In this document: positions 28,201-43,800 of the stretch, piece after piece
Numbering within the stretch: position 1 is the first letter of the stretch
Layout: each line of letters starts with the position of its first letter
DNA from: Orientallactaga sibirica
Taxonomy: Eukaryota; Chordata; Mammalia; Rodentia; Dipodidae
Direction of reading: 5' to 3'
Assembly (NCBI GenBank): GCA_036365145.1
Contig: JAEOAD010001513.1
Span: 124,001 to 188,000 of the forward strand
DNA length: 64,000 nt
Notes under the pieces: generated by a model
Told to the model about the DNA's origin: nothing
What the model saw: only the letters and a program-made list of their open reading frames with translations
Databases searched by the model: none
Made by a program: the position numbers and the translations under genes

Positions 28201-31200
28201 ACAAACATCTTCATTGCCTAACATTGTACTGTGTGAAATAAGCTAATTGGTTCTAGGAATCACTTGCTTTCCTACAAAGAAGGTTGAGTGCAGCAAGTTC
28301 AAACTTTCCTAGTTTGTGTAATCTAACAAGATGTACAAGTTAGTAGATTCGCCTCATTTCTAAAGTAGTTTCTTGAGAAAAAAACAAACATCTTCATTGC
28401 CTAACATTGTACTGTGTGAAATAAGCTAATTGGTTCTAGGAATCACTTGCTTTCCTACAAAGAAGGTTGAGTGCAGCAAGTTCAAACTTTCCTAGTTTGT
28501 GTAATCTAACAAGATGTACAAGTTAGTAGATTCGCCTCATTTCTAAAGTAGTTTCTTGAAAAAACAAACATCTTCATTGCCTAACATTGTACTGTGTGAA
28601 ATAAGCTAATTGGTTCTAGGAATCACTTGCTTTCCTACAAAGAAGGTTGAGTGCAGCAAGTTCAAACTTTCCTAGTTTGTGTAATCTAACAAGATGTACA
28701 AGTTAGTAGATTCGCCTCATTTCTAAAGTAGTTTCTTGAGAAAAACAAACATCTTCATTAACATTTAACATTGTACTGTGTGAAATAAGCTAATTGTTCT
28801 AGGAATCACTTGCTTTCCTACAAAGAAGGTTGAGTGCAGCAAGTTCAAACTTTCCTAGTTTGTGTAATCTAACAAGATGTACAAGTTAGTAGATTCGCCT
28901 CATTTCTAAAGTAGTTTCTTGAGAAAACAAACATCTTCATTTGCCTAACATTGTACTGTGTGAAATAAGCTAATTGGTTCTAGGAATCACTTGCTTTCCT
29001 ACAAAGAAGGTTGAGTGCAGCAAGTTCAAACTTTCCTAGTTTGTGTAATCTAACAAGATGTACAAGTTAGTAGATTCGCCTCATTTCTAAAGTAGTTTCT
29101 TGAGAAAACAAACATCTTCATTGCCTAACATTGTACTGTGTGAAATAAGCTAATCTGGTTCTAGGAATCACTTGCTTTCCTACAAAGAAGGTTGAGTGCA
29201 GCAAGTTCAAACTTTCCTAGTTTGTGTAATCTAACAAGATGTACAAGTTAGTAGATTCGCCTCATTTCTAAAGTAGTTTCTTGAGAAAACAAACATCTTC
29301 ATTGTTTAACATTGTACTGTGTGAAATAAGCTAATTTGGTTCTAGGAATCACTTGCTTTCCTACAAAGAAGGTTGAGTGCAGCAAGTTCAAACTTTCCTA
29401 GTTTGTGTAATCTAACAAGATGTACAAGTTAGTTAGTAGATTCGCCTCATTTCTAAAGTAGTTTCTTGAGAAAACAAACATCTTCATTGCCTAACATTGT
29501 ACTGTGTGAAATAAGCTAATTGGTTCTAGGAATCACTTGCTTTCCTACAAAGAAGGTTGTTGAGTGCAGCAAGTTCAAACTTTCCTAGTTTGTGTAATCT
29601 AACAAGATGTACAAGTTAGTAGATTCGCCTCATTTCTAAAGTAGTTTTTGAGAAAACAAACATCTTCATTGCTTTAACATTGTACTGTGTGAAATAAGCT
29701 AATTGGTTCTAGGAATCACTTGCTTTCCTACAAAGAAGGTTGAGTGCAGCAAGTTCAAACTTTCCTAGTTTGTGTAATCTAACAAGATGTACAAGTTAGT
29801 AGATTCGCCTCATTTCTAAAGTAGTTTCTTGAGAAAACAAACATCTTCATTGCCTAACATTGTACTGTGTGAAATAAGCTAATTGGTTCTAGGAATCACT
29901 TGCTTTCCTACAAAAAGAAGGTTGAGTGCAGCAAGTTCAAACTTTCCTAGTTTGTGTAATCTAACAAGATGTACAAGTTAGTAGATTCGCCTCATTTCTA
30001 AAGTAGTTTTTTGAGAAAACAAACATCTTCATTGCCCTAACATTGTACTGTGTGAAATAAGCTAATTGGTTCTAGGAATCACTTGCTTTCCTACAAAGAA
30101 GGTTGAGTGCAGCAAGTTCAAACTTTCCTAGTTTGTGTAATCTAACAAGATGTACAAGTTAGTAGATTCGCCTCATTTCTAAAGTAGTTTCTTGAGAAAA
30201 CAAACATCTTCATTGCCTAACATTGTACTGTGTGAAATAAGCTAAATCGGTTCTAGGAATCACTTGCTTTCCTACAAAGAAGGTTGAGTGCAGCAAGTTC
30301 AAACTTTCCTAGTTTGTGTAATCTAACAAGATGTACAAGTTAGTAGATTCGCCTCATTTCTAAAGTAGTTTCTGAGAAAACAAACATCTTCATTGCTTAA
30401 CATTGTACTGTGTGAAATAAGCTAATTGGTTCTAGGAATCACTTGCTTTCCTACAAAGAAGGTTGAGTGCAGCAAGTTCAAACTTTCCTAGTTTGTGTAA
30501 TCTAACAAGATGTACAAGTTAGTAGATTCGCCTCATTTCTAAAGTAGTTTCTTGAGAAAACAAAACATCTTCATTGTTTAACATTGTACTGTGTGAAATA
30601 AGCTAATTGGTTCTAGGAATCACTTGCTTTCCTACAAAGAAGGTTGAGTGCAGCAAGTTCAAACTTTCCTAGTTTGTGTAATCTAACAAGATGTACAAGT
30701 TAGTAGATTCGCCTCATTTCTAAAGTAGTTTCTTGAGAAAACAAACATCTTCATTGCAACTAACATTGTACTGTGTGAAATAAGCTAATTCGGTTCTAGG
30801 AATCACTTGCTTTCCTACAAAGAAGGTTGAGTGCAGCAAGTTCAAACTTTCCTAGTTTGTGTAATCTAACAAGATGTACAAGTTAGTAGATTCGCCTCAT
30901 TTCTAAAGTAGTTTCTTGAGAAAACAAACATCTTCATTGTTTAACATTGTACTGTGTGAAATAAGCTAATTGGTTCTAGGAATCACTTGCTTTCCTACAA
31001 AGAAGGTTGAGTGCAGCAAGTTCAAACTTTCCTAGTTTGTGTAATCTAACAAGATGTACAAGTTAGTAGATTCGCCTCATTTCTAAAGTAGTTTCTTGAG
31101 AAAACAAACATCTTCATTGCCTAACATTGTACTGTGTGAAATAAGCTAATTGGTTCTAGGAATCACTTGCTTTCCTACAAAGAAGGTTGAGTGCAGCAAG

Positions 31201-34200
31201 TTCAAACTTTCCTAGTTTGTGTAATCTAACAAGATGTACAAGTTAGTAGATTCGCCTCATTTCTAAAGTAGTTTCTTGAGAAAACAAAAACATCTTCATT
31301 GCTTAACATTGTACTGTGTGAAATAAGCTAATTGTTCTAGGAATCACTTGCTTTCCTACAAAGAAGGTTGAGTGCAGCAAGTTCAAACTTTCCTAGTTTG
31401 TGTAATCTAACAAGATGTACAAGTTAGTAGATTAGCCTCATTTCTAAAGTAGTTTCTTGAGAAAACAAACATCTTCATTGCTGAACTAACATTGTACTGT
31501 GTGAAATAAGCTAAGCTAATTGGTTCTAGGAATCACTTGCTTTCCTACAAAGAAGGTTGAGTGCAGCAAGTTCAAACTTTCCTAGTTTGTGTAATCTAAC
31601 AAGATGTACAAGTTAGTAGATTCGCCACATTTCTAAAGTAGTTTCTTGAGAAAACAAACATCTTCATTGCCTAACATTGTACTGTGTGAAATAAGCTAAT
31701 TGGTTCTAGGAATCACTTGCTTTCTACACAAAGAAGGTTGAGTGCAGCAAGTTCAAACTTTCCTAGTTTGTGTAATCTAACAAGATGTACAAGTTAGTAG
31801 ATTCGCCTCATTTCTAAAGTAGTTTCTTGAGAAAACAAACATCTTCATTGCCTAACATTGTACTGTGTGAAATAAGCTAATTCGGTTCTAGGAATCACTT
31901 GCTTTCCTACAAAGAAGGTTGAGTGCAGCAAGTTCAAACTTTCCTAGTTTGTGTAATCTAACAAGATGTACAAGATAGTAGATTCGCCTCGTTTCTAAAG
32001 TAGTTTCTTGAGAAAACAAACATCTTCATTGCCTAACATTGTACTGTGTGAAATAAGCTAATTGGTTCTAGGAATCACTTGCTTTCTACAACAAAGAAGG
32101 TTGAGTGCAGCAAGTTCAAACTTTCCTAGTTTGTGTAATCTAACAAGATGTACAAGTTAGTAGATTCGCCTCATTTCTAAAGTAGTTTTTGAGAAAAAAC
32201 AAACATCTTCATTGCCTAACATTGTACTGTGTGAAATAAGCTAATTGGTTCTAGGAATCACTTGCTTTCCTACAAAGAAGGTTGAGTGCAGCAAGTTCAA
32301 ACTTTCCTAGTTTGTGTAATCTAACAAGATGTACAAGTTAGTAGATTCGCCACATTTCTAAAGTAGTTTCTTGAGAAAACAAACATCTTCATTGCCTAAC
32401 GTTGTACTGTGTGAAATAAGCTAATTGGTTCTAGGAATCACTTGCTTTCCTACAAAGAAGGTTGAGTGCAGCAAGTTCAAACTTTCCTAGTTTGTGTAAT
32501 CTAACAAGATGTACAAGTTAGTAGATTCGCCTCATTTCTAAAGTAGTTTTTGAGAAAACAAACATCTTCATTGCCTAACATTGTACTGTGTGAAATAAGC
32601 TAATTGGTTCTAGGAATCACTTGCTTTCCTACAAAGAAGGTTGAGTGCAGCAAGTTCAAACTTTCCTAGTTTGTGTAATCTAACAAGATGTACAAGTTAG
32701 TAGATTCGCCTCATTTCTAAAGTAGTTTTTGAGAAAAAACAAACATCTTCATTGCCTAACATTGTACTGTGTGAAATAAGCTAATTGTTCTAGGAATCAC
32801 TTGCTTTCCTACAAAGAAGGTTGAGTGCAGCAAGTTCAAACTTTCCTAGTTTGTGTAATCTAACAAGATGTACAAGTTAGTAGATTCGCCTCATTTCTAA
32901 AGTAGTTTCTTGAGAAAACAAACATCTTCATTGCCTAACATTGTACTGTGTGAAATAAGCTAATTTGGTTCTAGGAATCACTTGCTTTCCTACAAAGAAG
33001 GTTGAGTGCAGCAAGTTCAAACTTTCCTAGTTTGTGTAATCTAACAAGATGTACAAGTTAGTAGATTCGCCTCATTTCTAAAGTAGTTTCTTGAGAAAAA
33101 ACAAACATCTTCATTGCCTAACATTGTACTGTGTGAAATAAGCTAATTTGGTTCTAGGAATCACTTGCTTTCCTACAAAGAAGGTTGAGTGCAGCAAGTT
33201 CAAACTTTCCTAGTTTGTGTAATCTAACAAGATGTACAAGTTAGTAGATTTTCATTTCTAAAGTAGTTTCTTGAGAAAACAAACATCTTCATTGCCTAAC
33301 ATTGTACTGTGTGAAATAAGCTAATTTGGTTCTAGGAATCACTTGCTTTCCTACAAAGAAGGTTGAGTGCAGCAAGTTCAAACTTTCCTAGTTTGTGTAA
33401 TCTAACAAGATGTACAAGTTAGTAGATTCGCCTCATTTCTAAAGTAGTTTCTTGAGAAAACAAACATCTTCATTACATTTAAACATTGTACTGTGTGAAA
33501 TAAGCTAATTGGTTCTAGGAATCACTTGCTTTCCTACAAAGAAGGTTGAGTGCAGCAAGTTCAAACTTTCCTAGTTTGTGTAATCTAACAAGATGTACAA
33601 GTTAGTAGATTCGCCTCATTTCTAAAGTAGTTTCTTGAGAAAACAAAAACATCTTCATTGCCTAACATTGTACTGTGTGAAATAAGCTAATTCGGTTCTA
33701 GGAATCACTTGCTTTCCTACAAAGAAGGTTGAGTGCAGCAAGTTCAAACTTTCCTAGTTTGTGTAATCTAACAAGATGTACAAGTTAGTAGATTCGCCTC
33801 ATTTCTAAAGTAGTTTCTTGAGAAAACAAACATCTTCATTGCCGAACATTGTACTGTGTGAAATAAGCTAATTGGTTCTAGGAATCACTTGCTTTCCTAC
33901 AAAGAAGGTTGAGTGCAGCAAGTTCAAACTTTCCTAGTTTGTGTAATCTAACAAGATGTACAAGTTAGTAGATTCGCCTCATTTCTAAAGTAGTTTTTGA
34001 GAAAACAAACATCTTCATTGCCTAACATTGTACTGTGTGAAATAAGCTAATTCGGTTCTAGGAATCACTTGCTTTCCTACAAAGAAGGTTGAGTGCAGCA
34101 AGTTCAAACTTTCCTAGTTTGTGTAATCTAACAAGATGTACAAGTTAGTAGATTCGCCTCATTTCTAAAGTAGTTTCTTGAGAAAACAAACATCTTCATT

Positions 34201-37200
34201 GCCTAACATTGTACTGTGTGAAATAAGCTAAATTGGTTCTAGGAATCACTTGCTTTCCTACAAAGAAGGTTGAGTGCAGCAAGTTCAAACTTTCCTAGTT
34301 TGTGTAATCTAACAAGATGTACAAGTTAGTAGATTCGCCTCATTTCTAAAGTAGTTTTTGAGAAAACAAACATCTTCATTGCCTAACATTGTACTGTGTG
34401 AAATAAGCTAATTTGTTCTAGGAATCACTTGCTTTCCTACAAAGAAGGTTGAGTGCAGCAAGTTCAAACTTTCCTAGTTTGTGTAATCTAACAAGATGTA
34501 CAAGTTAGTAGATTCGCCTCATTTCTAAAGTAGTTTCTTGAGAAAACAAACATCTTCATTTTGCCTAAACATTGTACTGTGTGAAATAAGCTAATTTGGT
34601 TCTAGGAATCACTTGCTTTCCTACAAAGAAGGTTGAGTGCAGCAAGTTCAAACTTTCCTAGTTTGTGTAATCTAACAAGATGTACAAGTTAGTAGATTCG
34701 CCTCATTTCTAAAGTAGTTTTTGAGAAAACAAACATCTTCATTGCCTAACATTGTACTGTGTGAAATAAGCTAATTGGTTCTAGGAATCACTTGCTTTCC
34801 TACAAAGAAGGTTGAGTGCAGCAAGTTCAAACTTTCCTAGTTTGTGTAATCTAACAAGATGTACAAGTTAGTAGATTCGCCTCATTTCTAAAGTAGTTTC
34901 TTGAGAAAACAAACATCTTCATTGCCTAACATTGTACTGTGTGAAATAAGCTAATTTGGTTCTAGGAATCACTTGCTTTCCTACAAAGAAGGTTGAGTGC
35001 AGCAAGTTCAAACTTTCCTAGTTTGTGTAATCTAACAAGATGTACAAGTTAGTAGATTCGCCTCATTTCATTTCTAAAGTAGTTTCTTGAGAAAACAAAC
35101 ATCTTCATTGCCTAACATTGTACTGTGTGAAATAAGCTAATTGGTTCTAGGAATCACTTGCTTTCCTACAAAGAAGGTTGAGTGCAGCAAGTTCAAACTT
35201 TCCTAGTTTGTGTAATCTAACAAGATGTACAAGTTAGTAGATTCGCCTCATTTCTAAAGTAGTTTCTTGAGAAAACAAACATCTTCATTGCCTAACATTG
35301 TACTGTGTGAAATAAGCTAATTGGTTCTAGGAATCACTTGCTTTCCTACAAAGAAGGTTGAGTGCAGCAAGTTCAAACTTTCCTAGTTTGTGTAATCTAA
35401 CAAGATGTACAAGTTAGTAGATTCGCCTCATTTCTAAAGTAGTTTCTTGAGAAAACAAACATCTTCATTGCCTAACATTGTACTGTGTGAAATAAGCTAA
35501 TTGGTTCTAGGAATCACTTGCTTTCCTACAAAGAAGGTTGAGTGCAGCAAGTTCAAACTTTCCTAGTTTGTGTAATCTAACAAGATGTACAAGTTAGTAG
35601 ATTCGCCTCATTTCTAAAGTAGTTTCTTGAGAAAAAACAAACATCTTCATTGCCTAACATTGTACTGTGTGAAATAAGCTAATTGGTTCTAGGAATCACT
35701 TGCTTTCCTACAAAGAAGGTTGAGTGCAGCAAGTTCAAACTTTCCTAGTTTGTGTAATCTAACAAGATGTACAAGTTAGTAGATTCGCCTCATTTCTAAA
35801 GTAGTTTTTTGAGAAAACAAACATCTTCATTGCCTAACATTGTACTGTGTGAAATAAGCTAATTGGTTCTAGGAATCACTTGCTTTCCTACAAAGAAGGT
35901 TGAGTGCAGCAAGTTCAAACTTTCCTAGTTTGTGTAATCTAACAAGATGTACAAGTTAGTAGATTCGCCTCATTTCTAAAGTAGTTTCTTGAGAAAAAAC
36001 AAACATCTTCATTGCCGAACATTGTACTGTGTGAAATAAGCTAATTGGTTCTAGGAATCACTTGCTTTCTTTCCAAACAAAGAAGGTTGAGTGCAGCAAG
36101 TTCAAACTTTCCTAGTTTGTGTAATCTAACAAGATGTACAAGTTAGTAGATTCGCCTCATTTCTAAAGTAGTTTCTTGAGAAAACAAACATCTTCATTGT
36201 TTAAACATTGTACTGTGTGAAATAAGCTAATTGGTTCTAGGAATCACTTGCTTTCCTACAAAGAAGGTTGAGTGCAGCAAGTTCAAACTTTCCTAGTTTG
36301 TGTAATCTAACAAGATGTACAAGTTAGTAGATTCGCCTCATTTCTAAAGTAGTTTTTGAGAAAACAAACATCTTCATTGCCTAACATTGTACTGTGTGAA
36401 ATAAGCTAATTGGTTCTAGGAATCACTTGCTTTCCTACAAAGAAGGTTGAGTGCAGCAAGTTCAAACTTTCCTAGTTTGTGTAATCTAACAAGATGTACA
36501 AGTTAGTAGATTCGCCTCATTTCTAAAGTAGTTTCTTGAGAAAACAAACATCTTCATTGCCTAACATTGTACTGTGTGAAATAAGCTAATTGGTTCTAGG
36601 AATCACTTGCTTTCCTACAAAGAAGGTTGAGTGCAGCAAGTTCAAACTTTCCTAGTTTGTGTAATCTAACAAGATGTACAAGTTAGTAGATTCGCCTCAT
36701 TTCTAAAGTAGTTTCTTGAGAAAACAAACATCTTCATTGCATTTAACATTGTACTGTGTGAAATAAGCTAATTGGTTCTAGGAATCACTTGCTTTCCTAC
36801 AAAGAAGGTTGAGTGCAGCAAGTTCAAACTTTCCTAGTTTGTGTAATCTAACAAGATGTACAAGTTAGTAGATTCGCCTCATTTCTAAAGTAGTTTCTTG
36901 AGAAAACAAACATCTTCATCATTAACATTGTACTGTGTGAAATAAGCTAATTGGTTCTAGGAATCACTTGCTTTCCTACAAAGAAGGTTGAGTGCAGCAA
37001 GTTCAAACTTTCCTAGTTTGTGTAATCTAACAAGATGTACAAGTTAGTAGATTCGCCTCATTTCTAAAGTAGTTTCTTGAGAAAACAAACATCTTCATTG
37101 CCTAACATTGTACTGTGTGAAATAAGCTAATTGGTTCTAGGAATCACTTGCTTTCCTACAAAGAAGGTTGAGTGCAGCAAGTTCAAACTTTCCTAGTTTG

Positions 37201-37849
37201 TGTAATCTAACAAGATGTACAAGTTAGTAGATTCGCCTCATTTCTAAAGTAGTTTCTTGAGAAAACAAACATCTTCATTGCCTAACATTGTACTGTGTGA
37301 AATAAGCTAATTTGGTTCTAGGAATCACTTGCTTTCCTACAAAGAAGGTTGAGTGCAGCAAGTTCAAACTTTCCTAGTTTGTGTAATCTAACAAGATGTA
37401 CAAGTTAGTAGATTCGCCTCATTTCTAAAGTAGTTTCTTGAGAAAACAAACATCTTCATTGCCTAACATTGTACTGTGTGAAATAAGCTAATTGTTCTAG
37501 GAATCACTTGCTTTCCTACAAAGAAGGTTGAGTGCAGCAAGTTCAAACTTTCCTAGTTTGTGTAATCTAACAAGATGTACAAGTTAGTAGATTCGCCTCA
37601 TTTCTAAAGTAGTTTCTTGAGAAAACAAACATCTTCATTGTTTAACATTGTACTGTGTGAAATAAGCTAATTTTGTTCTAGGAATCACTTGCTTTCCTAC
37701 AAAGAAGGTTGAGTGCAGCAAGTTCAAACTTTCCTAGTTTGTGTAATCTAACAAGATGTACAAGTTAGTAGATTCGCCTCATTTCTAAAGTAGTTTCTTG
37801 AGAAAACAAACATCTTCATTGCCTAACATTGTACTGTGTGAAATAAGCT

Positions 37850-40800
37850 AATTCGGTTCTAGGAATCACTTGCTTTCCTACAAAGAAGGTTGAGTGCAGC
37901 AAGTTCAAACTTTCCTAGTTTGTGTAATCTAACAAGATGTACAAGTTAGTAGATTCGCCTCATTTCTAAAGTAGTTTCTTGAGAAAACAAACATCTTCAT
38001 TGCCGAACATTGTACTGTGTGAAATAAGCTAATTGGTTCTAGGAATCACTTGCTTTCCTACAAAGAAGGTTGAGTGCAGCAAGTTCAAACTTTCCTAGTT
38101 TGTGTAATCTAACAAGATGTACAAGTTAGTAGATTCGCCTCATTTCTAAAGTAGTTTCTTGAGAAAACAAACATCTTCATTGCCTAACATTGTACTGTGT
38201 GAAATAAGCTAATTCGGTTCTAGGAATCACTTGCTTTCCTACAAAGAAGGTTGAGTGCAGCAAGTTCAAACTTTCCTAGTTTGTGTAATCTAACAAGATG
38301 TACAAGTTAGTAGATTCGCCTCATTTCTAAAGTAGTTTTTGAGAAAAAAAAACATCTTCATTGCCGAACATTGTACTGTGTGAAATAAGCTAATTGGTTC
38401 TAGGAATCACTTGCTTTCCTACAAAGAAGGTTGAGTGCAGCAAGTTCAAACTTTCCTAGTTTGTGTAATCTAACAAGATGTACAAGTTAGTAGATTCGCC
38501 TCATTTCTAAAGTAGTTTCTTGAGAAAACAAACATCTTCATTGCCTAACATTGTACTGTGTGAAATAAGCTAATTTGGTTCTAGGAATCACTTGCTTTCC
38601 TACAAAGAAGGTTGAGTGCAGCAAGTTCAAACTTTCCTAGTTTGTGTAATCTAACAAGATGTACAAGTTAGTAGATTCGCCTCATTTCTAAAGTAGTTTC
38701 TTGAGAAAACAAACATCTTCATTGCCTAACATTGTACTGTGTGAAATAAGCTAATTGGTTCTAGGAATCACTTGCTTTTCCTACAAAGAAGGTTGAGTGC
38801 AGCAAGTTCAAACTTTCCTAGTTTGTGTAATCTAACAAGATGTACAAGTTAGTAGATTCGCCTCATTTCTAAAGTAGTTTCTTGAGAAAACAAACATCTT
38901 CATTGCCTAACGTTGTACTGTGTGAAATAAGCTAATTCGGTTCTAGGAATCACTTGCTTTCCTACAAAGAAGGTTGAGTGCAGCAAGTTCAAACTTTCCT
39001 AGTTTGTGTAATCTAACAAGATGTACAAGTTAGTAGATTCGCCTCATTTCTAAAGTAGTTTTGAGAAAACAAACATCTTCATTGCTAACTAACATTGTAC
39101 TGTGTGAAATAAGCTAATTCGGTTCTAGGAATCACTTGCTTTCCTACAAAGAAGGTTGAGTGCAGCAAGTTCAAACTTTCCTAGTTTGTGTAATCTAACA
39201 AGATGTACAAGTTAGTAGATTCGCCTCATTTCTAAAGTAGTTTCTTGAGAAAACAAACATCTTCATTGCCTAACGTTGTACTGTGTGAAATAAGCTAATT
39301 CGGTTCTAGGAATCACTTGCTTTCCTACAAAGAAGGTTGAGTGCAGCAAGTTCAAACTTTCCTAGTTTGTGTAATCTAACAAGATGTACAAGTTAGTAGA
39401 TTCGCCTCATTTCTAAAGTAGTTTCTTGAGAAAACAAACATCTTCATTGCCTAACATTGTACTGTGTGAAATAAGCTAATTTGGTTCTAGGAATCACTTG
39501 CTTTCCTACAAAGAAGGTTGAGTGCAGCAAGTTCAAACTTTCCTAGTTTGTGTAATCTAACAAGATGTACAAGTTAGTAGATTCGCCTCATTTCTAAAGT
39601 AGTTTCTTGAGAAAACAAACATCTTCACATTAACATTGTACTGTGTGAAATAAGCTAATTCGGTTCTAGGAATCACTTGCTTTCCTACAAAGAAGGTTGA
39701 GTGCAGCAAGTTCAAACTTTCCTAGTTTGTGTAATCTAACAAGATGTACAAGTTAGTAGATTCGCCTCATTTCTAAAGTAGTTTCTTGAGAAAACAAACA
39801 TCTTCATTGCCTAACATTGTACTGTGTGAAATAAGCTAATTTGGTTCTAGGAATCACTTGCTTTCCTACAAAGAAGGTTGAGTGCAGCAAGTTCAAACTT
39901 TCCTAGTTTGTGTAATCTAACAAGATGTACAAGTTAGTAGATTCGCCTCATTTCTAAAGTAGTTTCTTGAGAAAACAAACATCTTCATTGCCTAACATTG
40001 TACTGTGTGAAATAAGCTAATTCGGTTCTAGGAATCACTTGCTTTCCTACAAAGAAGGTTGAGTGCAGCAAGTTCAAACTTTCCTAGTTTGTGTAATCTA
40101 ACAAGATGTACAAGTTAGTAGATTCGCCTCATTTCTAAAGTAGTTTCTTGAGAAAACAAACATCTTCATTGCCTAACATTGTACTGTGTGAAATAAGCTA
40201 ATTCGGTTCTAGGAATCACTTGCTTTCCTACAAAGAAGGTTGAGTGCAGCAAGTTCAAACTTTCCTAGTTTGTGTAATCTAACAAGATGTACAAGTTAGT
40301 AGATTCGCCTCATTTCTAAAGTAGTTTCTTGAGAAAACAAACATCTTCATTGCCTAACATTGTACTGTGTGAAATAAGCTAATTCGGTTCTAGGAATCAC
40401 TTGCTTTCCTACAAAGAAGGTTGAGTGCAGCAAGTTCAAACTTTCCTAGTTTGTGTAATCTAACAAGATGTACAAGTTAGTAGATTCGCCTCATTTCTAA
40501 AGTAGTTTCTTGAGAAAACAAACATCTTCATTGAACGAACATTGTACTGTGTGAAATAAGCTAATTGGTTCTAGGAATCACTTGCTTTCCTACAAAAAGA
40601 AGGTTGAGTGCAGCAAGTTCAAACTTTCCTAGTTTGTGTAATCTAACAAGATGTACAAGTTAGTAGATTCGCCTCATTTCTAAAGTAGTTTCTTGAGAAA
40701 AAAAACATCTTCATTAACTAACATTGTACTGTGTGAAATAAGCTAATTGGTTCTAGGAATCACTTGCTTTCCTACAAAGAAGGTTGAGTGCAGCAAGTTC

Positions 40801-43800
40801 AAACTTTCCTAGTTTGTGTAATCTAACAAGATGTACAAGTTAGTAGATTCGCCTCATTTCTAAAGTAGTTTCTTGAGAAAACAAACATCTTCATTGCCGA
40901 ACATTGTACTGTGTGAAATAAGCTAATTTGGTTCTAGGAATCACTTGCTTTCCTACAAAGAAGGTTGAGTGCAGCAAGTTCAAACTTTCCTAGTTTGTGT
41001 AATCTAACAAGATGTACAAGTTAGTAGATTCGCCTCATTTCTAAAGTAGTTTCTTGAGAAAAAAAAACATCTTCATTGCCTAACATTGTACTGTGTGAAA
41101 TAAGCTAATTCGGTTCTAGGAATCACTTGCTTTCCTACAAAGAAGGTTGAGTGCAGCAAGTTCAAACTTTCCTAGTTTGTGTAATCTAACAAGATGTACA
41201 AGTTAGTAGATTCGCCTCATTTCTAAAGTAGTTTCTTGAGAAAACAAACATCTTCATTGCCTAACTTTGTACTGTGTGAAATAAGCTAATTCGGTTCTAG
41301 GAATCACTTGCTTTCCTACAAAGAAGGTTGAGTGCAGCAAGTTCAAACTTTCCTAGTTTGTGTAATCTAACAAGATGTACAAGTTAGTAGATTCGCCTCA
41401 TTTCTAAAGTAGTTTCTTGAGAAAACAAACATCTTCATTGCCGAAAATTGTACTGTGTGAAATAAGCTAATTCGGTTCTAGGAATCACTTGCTTTCCTAC
41501 AAAGAAGGTTGAGTGCAGCAAGTTCAAACTTTCCTAGTTTGTGTAATCTAACAAGATGTACAAGTTAGTAGATTCGCCTCATTTCTAAAGTAGTTTCTTG
41601 AGAAAACAAACATCTTCATTTGCCTAACATTGTACTGTGTGAAATAAGCTAATTCGGTTCTAGGAATCACTTGCTTTCCTACAAAGAAGGTTGAGTGCAG
41701 CAAGTTCAAACTTTCCTAGTTTGTGTAATCTAACAAGATGTACAAGTTAGTAGATTCGCCTCATTTCTAAAGTAGTTTCTTGAGAAAACAAACATCTTCA
41801 TTGCCCTAACATTGTACTGTGTGAAATAAGCTAATTCGGTTCTAGGAATCACTTGCTTTCCTACAAAGAAGGTTGAGTGCAGCAAGTTCAAACTTTCCTA
41901 GTTTGTGTAATCTAACAAGATGTACAAGTTAGTAGATTCGCCTCATTTCTAAAGTAGTTTCTTGAGAAAACAAACATCTTCATTGCCTAACATTGTACTG
42001 TGTGAAATAAGCTAATTCGGTTCTAGGAATCACTTGCTTTCCTACAAAGAAGGTTGAGTGCAGCAAGTTCAAACTTTTTCCTAGTTTGTGTAATCTAACA
42101 AGATGTACAAGTTAGTAGATTCGCCTCATTTCTAAAGTAGTTTCTTGAGAAAACAAACATCTTCATTGCCTAACGTTGTACTGTGTGAAATAAGCTAATT
42201 CGGTTCTAGGAATCACTTGCTTTCCTACAAAGAAGGTTGAGTGCAGCAAGTTCAAACTTTCCTAGTTTGTGTAATCTAACAAGATGTACAAGTTAGTAGA
42301 TTCGCCTCATTTCTAAAGTAGTTTCTTGAGAAAACAAACATCTTCATTGCCGAACATTGTACTGTGTGAAATAAGCTAATTCGGTTCTAGGAATCACTTG
42401 CTTTCCTACAAAGAAGGTTGAGTGCAGCAAGTTCAAACTTTCCTAGTTTGTGTAATCTAACAAGATGTACAAGTTAGTAGATTCGCCTCATTTCTAAAGT
42501 AGTTTCTTGAGAAAAAACAAACATCTTCATTGCCTAACATTGTACTGTGTGAAATAAGCTAATTGGTTCTAGGAATCACTTGCTTTCCTACAAAGAAGGT
42601 TGAGTGCAGCAAGTTCAAACTTTCCTAGTTTGTGTAATCTAACAAGATGTACAAGTTAGTAGATTCGCCTCATTTCTAAAGTAGTTTCTTGAGAAAACAA
42701 ACATCTTCATTGCCTAACGTTGTACTGTGTGAAATAAGCTAATTGGTTCTAGGAATCACTTGCTTTCCTACAAAGAAGGTTGAGTGCAGCAAGTTCAAAC
42801 TTTCCTAGTTTGTGTAATCTAACAAGATGTACAAGTTAGTAGATTCGCCTCATTTCTAAAGTAGTTTCTTGAGAAAACAAACATCTTCATTGCCTAACAT
42901 TGTACTGTGTGAAATAAGCTAATTGGTTCTAGGAATCACTTGCTTTCCTACAAAGAAGGTTGAGTGCAGCAAGTTCAAACTTTCCTAGTTTGTGTAATCT
43001 AACAAGATGTACAAGTTAGTAGATTCGCCTCATTTCTAAAGTAGTTTCTTGAGAAAACAAACATCTTCATTGCCGAACATTGTACTGTGTGAAATAAGCT
43101 AATTCGGTTCTAGGAATCACTTGCTTTCCTACAAAGAAGGTTGAGTGCAGCAAGTTCAAACTTTCCTAGTTTGTGTAATCTAACAAGATGTACAAGTTAG
43201 TAGATTCGCCTCATTTCTAAAGTAGTTTCTTGAAAAAAACAAACATCTTCATTGAACGAACATTGTACTGTGAAATAAGCTAATTGGTTCTAGGAATCAC
43301 TTGCTTTCCTACAAAGAAGGTTGAGTGCAGCAAGTTCAAACTTTCCTAGTTTGTGTAATCTAACAAGATGTACAAGTTAGTAGATTCGCCTCATTTCTAA
43401 AGTAGTTTCTTGAGAAAACAAACATCTTCATTGCCTAACATTGTACTGTGTGAAATAAGCTAATTCGGTTCTAGGAATCACTTGCTTTCCTACAAAGAAG
43501 GTTGAGTGCAGCAAGTTCAAACTTTCCTAGTTTGTGTAATCTAACAAGATGTACAAGTTAGTAGATTCGCCTCATTTCTAAAGTAGTTTCTTGAGAAAAC
43601 AAAACATCTTCATTGCCGAACATTGTACTGTGTGAAATAAGCTAATTCGGTTCTAGGAATCACTTGCTTTCCTACAAAGAAGGTTGAGTGCAGCAAGTTC
43701 AAACTTTCCTAGTTTGTGTAATCTAACAAGATGTACAAGTTAGTAGATTCGCCTCATTTCTAAAGTAGTTTCTTGAGAAAAACAAACATCTTCATTTGCC